In this document: positions 62,901 to 64,000 of the stretch, piece after piece
How the letters are laid out: each line of letters starts with the position of its first letter
How positions within the stretch are numbered: position 1 is the first letter of the stretch
Assembly (NCBI GenBank): GCA_016490735.1
Contig: JAEMWC010000083.1
Coordinates: 252,501 to 316,500 of the forward strand
Direction of reading: 5' to 3'
DNA length: 64,000 bases
Source: Pachyseris speciosa
Lineage: Eukaryota > Cnidaria > Anthozoa > Scleractinia > Pachyseridae
Notes under the pieces: generated by a model
Database searches by the model: none
What the model saw: the letters and a program-made list of their open reading frames with translations, nothing else
What the model was told of the DNA's origin: nothing
Translations under genes and position numbers: made by a program

Positions 62901-64000
62901 CTCCATATCCAGCGCGCCCTCATACTGTAGAATAATTGTTGATTATACAATGGCCTGTGTATACCTCGAGTTCGGATTGGTCTGAAGGAGTTAGCGATTA
63001 ACGTACAGACGCACATTATGATGTTATCAGCCGAAAAAAATAAGAAAAAATACTTTATAAAAACAAATAGATTCCAACTAGCAGTGAGTGTGTATTCTGA
63101 TTACGCACGGAGGATGTCCAAACATGGTGAGAACATCAATCAAGCTACCCGCCTGCGGCTGGTTGCCCACTTCTTCTTTTGCACCATGTTTTGATATCAT
63201 CCATGCATTGGCAGAGTACACACCAGCGGCCAAATAGGATCTATTTGTTAAATAACTGCTGTGGATCATTACCGAGGTAGGCCTAATAGATAGTGTTGAA
63301 TTCGCACAAAGTTTTGTAATTCTTTCCTTTAATCATTTGATTCAGGATCACAAGCAATTTTTACAAATATTATAGACCATGCTGACACTGATATTCTACA
63401 TGATTGTTGCAAACAGGGGTTGGAACGTGGTAATAAACCTGAAGTGCAATAAAAGCATACAAGGTGACGACGATGGAAAGTTTGAATACCTCCGTGACAA
63501 CAAAAGTTCCTGGGTTAGTCACCTCAGATACCATATATGGTTGTATAATCCTTTTAATAGCGGTAAAAATATGAAAACCAGTATTTAAATCAAATTAGTT
63601 GCTTCAAATAAGGAGTTATATTCGTAGTCAACGAGGAAAAAAGTGGTTAAAAGCCAACCAACAGAGTTTGTTGATGTAGGCACTTCTAAAATGTTAATGG
63701 GTAGTGGCTTCAACATAGCTTGCATTTTTTAATTTAAATTAAATTGGCTACGAATTTGGTAGTGTCTATTTATATACTTCCCCGCCAAAGTAATCAGCTG
63801 TTTAAAGGTTAATGACAGAAGATAATTCCTTCGAACGAGGAGGTCAAAGTCAGTGCTAATGTCTTACCATAATCTTTTGGGAAACCTTCAGCATGAGTCA
63901 CTTTTCCGATGCCTTTACTTCTTTAGCAATTTCTTCTTACACACAAATGTGCATGCCCGAATGGTTGTCCAGAGACAACTCCAACAACAACAACGCCCGC
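35042..64000 (+). CDS. Gene B: paralogous MRH-domain protein, exons 1-5, truncated by window end
   Basis: Exons 35042-35235, 36485-36587, 55315-55427, 63417-63513 and 63927 to the window end reproduce the phases and splice sites of gene A. Encoded landmarks are the same: IYNLAPL, YGYNPC, GDVAVC, PPQLIY, GWNV and CACPNGC. Differences: the IYCGD cysteine (C137 of gene A) is serine here, with SDG after it, exon 5 runs into a Thr-rich linker, and no sequon is present at the N43 position. The membrane anchor and tail must lie beyond 64000. Intron 2 is 18.7 kb and intron 3 is 8 kb, against 0.7 and 2.9 kb in gene A, almost entirely from transposon insertion. All five visible exons are open, so the gene may be functional. 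Confidence 0.75.
35236..36484. other. Gene B intron 1
   Basis: 1.25 kb against 0.32 kb in gene A. No coding element recognised in the extra length. Confidence 0.5.
36485..36587 (+). CDS. Gene B exon 2
   Basis: The acceptor CCCAACAG and donor GTAAGT are as in gene A. It is two codons shorter, with [14 protein letters not shown] and the same phases. Confidence 0.78.
36732..37640 (+). pseudogene. Penelope-like element fragment in gene B intron 2
   Basis: Broken frames read [20 protein letters not shown] and then [14 protein letters not shown] (36790-36935), a post-catalytic RT block. Near 37260-37330 come [10 protein letters not shown] and [10 protein letters not shown], the GIY-YIG motif and helix. 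A hammerhead-like core follows at 37534-37565 and a short (ATT)n tail at 37640. The same intron in gene A runs straight through this position, so the copy inserted after the gene duplication. Confidence 0.75.
37534..37565 (+). ncRNA. Hammerhead-like core with canonical CTGATGA
   Basis: CTGATGA, a 20-nt segment able to form a short imperfect stem (gcct with aggt), then GAAACGTC. The exact consensus for both conserved strands of the hammerhead core; stem II is weak. Confidence 0.4.
37641..39062. other. Gene B intron 2, between insertions
   Basis: 37700-37780 aligns with 3890-3960 of gene A intron 2 (shared aatctgatcgg). No other feature recognised. Confidence 0.4.
39340..39595. repeat. Diverged tandem duplication within the left-repeat insertion
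   Basis: 39345-39445 and 39490-39590 share tacgcccagcagtttct, ggctaattc-like and ttttttaaacaa words, a spacing of about 145 bp. Confidence 0.55.
40793..40969 (+). pseudogene. Mutator-like transposase exon remnant
   Basis: After the acceptor tgctacag the frame reads on to a stop at 40969, with [12 protein letters not shown], then [18 protein letters not shown]. The C-x2-C after an R-x-x-D segment resembles the zinc-binding start of the Mutator-like transposase domain. It lies within the long-inverted-repeat element, in the same orientation as its C-terminal piece at 48764. Confidence 0.4.
41313..41440 (+). repeat. tRNA-Thr-like SINE with (TTA)n tail
   Basis: A cloverleaf-like head at 41324-41396: acceptor ggcttca pairs with tgaagtc, the D arm gctc/gagc, an anticodon loop ccggtaa (GGT, threonine), and the T loop gttcaaa. 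Position 33 is C and the anticodon stem mismatches, so it is not a working tRNA. A T run and (TTA)n at 41401-41438 follow immediately. Confidence 0.65.
41441..42189. other. Non-coding, nothing recognised
   Basis: Lies within the long-inverted-repeat element, left of the BEL/Pao insertion. No frame or repeat recognised. Confidence 0.35.
42195..42448 (-). repeat. BEL/Pao 3' LTR
   Basis: 254 bp, almost identical to 48123-48352 except for a 24-bp extra segment near 42275-42300 that partly duplicates its neighbour, and two or so substitutions. Confidence 0.9.
42449..42462 (-). other. BEL/Pao polypurine tract
   Basis: On the minus strand an AAGGGGGGGAGTG run directly precedes the 3' LTR, the expected site for plus-strand priming. 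Confidence 0.75.
42563..43383 (-). pseudogene. BEL/Pao integrase, catalytic second half and C-terminal domain
   Basis: The frame reading from 43383 to 42563 contains ISDNGKTF near 43335 (second catalytic aspartate), then [16 protein letters not shown] with the catalytic glutamate near 43225. The C-terminal region ([18 protein letters not shown]) matches the domain that follows the integrase in BEL/Pao. The frame is open from its first codon to a normal stop at 42563 but is separated by a shift near 43490 from the first half of the integrase. Confidence 0.85.
43384..44391 (-). pseudogene. BEL/Pao RNase H end and first half of integrase
   Basis: 335 codons. [13 protein letters not shown] near 44330 is the tail of the RNase H region. 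The integrase zinc-binding segment [17 protein letters not shown] with SCATCKK lies at 43735-43610, and the first catalytic aspartate in VGVDFAG is near 43525. After YLKNVYSRV the frame goes wrong (near 43490) and ends in a stop at 43384. Confidence 0.85.
44486..47224 (-). pseudogene. BEL/Pao gag C-terminus, protease, reverse transcriptase, RNase H start
   Basis: 912 codons in one frame. Zinc knuckles lie around residues 95-157 ([13 protein letters not shown]; the second has lost its first cysteine). An aspartic protease motif FDSGSQ is near residue 228. The reverse transcriptase has [10 protein letters not shown] and [12 protein letters not shown], with YVDD near residue 652. An RNase H motif [13 protein letters not shown] is near residue 850. 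The frame shifts near 44500, so RNase H is broken from its second half. Confidence 0.9.
47154..48044 (-). pseudogene. BEL/Pao gag N-terminal part
   Basis: 296 codons, starting [15 protein letters not shown]. It carries the gag-type block [20 protein letters not shown] near residue 155 and [13 protein letters not shown] sequence after it, typical of BEL/Pao gag (DUF1759). A frameshift near 47250 takes it out of the frame that continues at 47224. Confidence 0.85.
48098..48122 (-). other. BEL/Pao primer-binding site
   Basis: Just inside the 5' LTR the minus strand reads TGGTGCCGAGACCCGGGA, complementary to a tRNA 3' end (the TGG start pairs with CCA). I do not assign the tRNA species. Confidence 0.65.
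48123..48352 (-). repeat. BEL/Pao 5' LTR
   Basis: 230 bp, TG...CA ends on the minus strand, the partner of 42195-42448. Confidence 0.9.
48764..48988 (+). pseudogene. C-terminal ORF remnant of the long-inverted-repeat transposon
   Basis: 74 codons, basic and helical in character ([19 protein letters not shown]). The last ~25 codons lie in the right terminal repeat, whose mirror in the left repeat therefore encodes nothing sensible in that sense. Frames upstream at 48358-48760 (for example [20 protein letters not shown]) are broken by stops and may be earlier exons. Confidence 0.4.
49437..49620 (+). other. Original intron 2 sequence of gene B between insertions
   Basis: Aligns with 4065-4255 of gene A intron 2 (shared ttcggtgttaccaaagcct and ttttaatgttgtag). 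It marks the right end of the long-inverted-repeat element and the left end of the next insertion block. Confidence 0.65.
49621..50799. other. Inserted non-coding DNA in gene B intron 2
   Basis: Absent from gene A. No gene recognised; the frames on both strands around 49700-50100 look like shadows of a repeat. Confidence 0.35.
50800..51672. repeat. Interspersed repeat R, copy 2
   Basis: Inverted relative to 4585-5020 plus 6535-6975, without the inserted element. 50807-50975 is a near-perfect hairpin around gtgcaatttggaataaataa. Hence the uninterrupted form of R is about 870 bp. Confidence 0.7.
51673..53325. other. Inserted non-coding DNA in gene B intron 2
   Basis: No gene recognised. Around 51730-51900, words such as gtggctaaac and catttg/caaacat recur, suggesting a decayed MITE. 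The rest is featureless by eye. Confidence 0.35.
53326..54945 (+). mobile_element. Penelope-like element (RT plus GIY-YIG endonuclease), 5'-truncated
   Basis: A 432-codon frame (53435-54733) with [34 protein letters not shown] and RRYVDDTL (catalytic YVDD at about 53830), then a thumb and linker, and a C-terminal GIY-YIG-type domain with [20 protein letters not shown] near residue 350. The same frame is open upstream to about 53331 except for one TAG at 53421, so the ORF is both truncated and interrupted. The 3' untranslated 210 bp end at 54945, the same point as in the copy at 22288-22860. The most complete Penelope gene in the window; the N-terminal RT fingers are missing. Confidence 0.9.
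54823..54852 (+). ncRNA. Hammerhead-like but divergent 3' motif
   Basis: TTGATAATGA, then agttagctcgacgtc, then GAAAC; mirrored in the copy at 22389-22418. The GAAAC strand fits but the CUGANGA strand has three extra bases. Confidence 0.25.
54946..55314 (+). other. End of gene B intron 2
   Basis: 55158-55314 aligns with 4262-4430 of gene A (shared gctcaatgagctaaat-like words and tactcattg), directly ahead of exon 3. 54946-55157 has no counterpart there. Confidence 0.55.
55315..55427 (+). CDS. Gene B exon 3
   Basis: The acceptor TTTACAG and donor GTATGT match gene A. It begins VCKW and contains PPQLIYSDG, where gene A has IYCGD, so one conserved cysteine is missing. It is separated from exon 2 by the transposon-filled intron. 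Confidence 0.75.
55428..56079. other. Gene B intron 3, first part
   Basis: 55440-55600 aligns with 6978-7100 of gene A (shared ttgtttcatcata and ttattggcccccgaaag). The rest is unassigned. Confidence 0.5.
56080..56575 (-). pseudogene. Penelope-like element, 3' fragment of a further family
   Basis: A minus-strand frame from about 56560 reads [18 protein letters not shown], then [15 protein letters not shown] and [18 protein letters not shown], ending 56296: the GIY-YIG core and C-terminus. Downstream, minus-strand CTGAAGA at about 56179 is followed after a short hairpin by GAGAC, a degraded hammerhead-like core. Sequence differs clearly from the other Penelope copies here. Confidence 0.7.
56576..56640. 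repeat. Palindromic repeat end
   Basis: aaccaacgaggcgcgtagcg is followed by its inverse. Nearly the same palindrome recurs at 62865-62893, suggesting a dispersed MITE end. Confidence 0.5.
56681..57050. mobile_element. MITE with GGGAGCTTAAGCAACGA ends
   Basis: Element 56683-57048. The left end gggagcttaagcaacgag and the inverse of gttgcttaagctccc match, each followed by (GAC)n-like triplets. TA flanks both ends (56681-56682, 57049-57050). About 366 bp, no coding. Confidence 0.8.
57051..59789. other. Gene B intron 3, no gene recognised
   Basis: Short frames (for example 57250-57480 minus, 59144-59392 minus) carry no motif. No repeat family named over this 2.7 kb, though its base composition is like the rest. 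Confidence 0.35.
60464..60482. repeat. (AAC)n tract
   Basis: Six trinucleotide units next to a ccgtatttactcgattaaac motif, related to the transposon end at 21665. Confidence 0.8.
60551..61457. mobile_element. MITE with TTA duplication, outer of a nested pair
   Basis: Element 60554-61454. Ends aggcccggccaaacg and its inverse cgtttggccgggtct, flanked by TTA at 60551-60553 and 61455-61457 (PIF/Harbinger type). Subterminal parts are crowded with short palindromic words (caacatgttg, ccaacattgttg, catccaac), giving strong secondary structure. Contains a second MITE at 61003-61230. Confidence 0.8.
61003..61230. mobile_element. MITE with TTA duplication, inner of a nested pair
   Basis: Element 61006-61227. 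The left end agcctggttttcactagcga mirrors the right end tcgctagtgaaaaccaggct exactly. TTA flanks both sides. The interior is imperfectly palindromic, with repeated 'gcttgtgcttgcgctta'-like words. Confidence 0.85.
62128..62855. mobile_element. Foldback element with ~190-bp arms
   Basis: 62128-62320 is the inverse of 62660-62850 (shared agctcacgataagagacaaa, cacgaacgtgactctagcgt, gtttgtatgggaagccaa). A second inverted pair lies inside around 62515 (ccagttggcggcgggcaaac against its mirror), so almost the whole element can fold on itself. Confidence 0.8.
62856..63416. other. End of gene B intron 3
   Basis: Begins with the palindromic word shared with 56606-56630. No gene recognised before exon 4. 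Confidence 0.4.
63417..63513 (+). CDS. Gene B exon 4
   Basis: 97 nt, the same length and phases as gene A exon 4. It begins GWNV, contains KCNKS and ends SSW. The donor is GTTAGT. Confidence 0.77.
63514..63926 (+). other. Gene B intron 4, compact form
   Basis: 413 bp against 3226 bp in gene A; both ends and much of the middle align with gene A (7580-7960 and 10745-10791), so this is close to the ancestral intron before the insertions at about 8000-10735. Confidence 0.6.
63927..64000 (+). CDS. Gene B exon 5, cut by window end
   Basis: The acceptor CTTTAG precedes a CAA codon as in gene A. It encodes KCACPNGC followed by a run of Thr and Pro codons, and is still open at the last base of the window. 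Confidence 0.7.

Overview
The window looks like gene-poor, AT-rich nuclear DNA of a cnidarian, most likely a stony coral. This is inferred from the mix of Penelope-like, BEL/Pao, CR1/L2 and Maverick-type elements, from tRNA-derived SINEs and from short-intron animal gene structure. No species can be named from sequence alone.

Two host genes are visible. They are paralogues in the same orientation and encode a secreted or type I membrane protein with a mannose-6-phosphate-receptor-homology (MRH) fold. Gene A (3077-11771, + strand) is complete: six exons with GT/AG junctions whose phases sum to exactly 900 nt (299 aa), running from signal peptide through a cysteine-rich MRH domain and one transmembrane helix to a 72-residue tail. 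Gene B (35042 to beyond 64000, + strand) has the matching exons 1-5 and is cut by the window edge inside exon 5. Introns and upstream flanks are also alignable between the copies (195-790 with 24122-24716; 1010-1100 with 25300-25405; intron pieces around 4160-4430 with 49490-49615 and 55155-55314), so this is a segmental tandem duplication rather than retroposition.

Layout. 1-3076: flank of gene A with a SINE inverted pair and a Crypton-like fragment. 3077-11771: gene A, its introns carrying a 2.4 kb composite repeat, a foldback element and a CR1/L2 LINE end. 11772-24100: LINE and Crypton-like remnants, SINEs, a Maverick/Polinton-type DNA polymerase B gene broken into two oppositely oriented pieces, and a TA-flanked transposon holding a Penelope-like fragment. 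24120-35041: flank of gene B, filled with (TA)n tracts, several Penelope-like copies, a 3.3 kb palindrome and four foldback elements. 35042-64000: gene B, whose 18.7 kb second intron holds a long-inverted-repeat (probably Mutator-like) transposon, itself containing a BEL/Pao retrotransposon with intact LTRs, followed by a 5'-truncated Penelope-like element. The 8 kb third intron holds more PLE and MITE copies, including MITEs nested in MITEs.

Gene A shows what the locus looks like without most of these insertions, so the pair gives empty-site evidence for many of them. I see no operon-like or defence-like system. The points most worth a second look are the duplicated MRH receptor, the near-perfect palindrome built from a Penelope-like element, and the recurring hammerhead-like cores at Penelope 3' ends.
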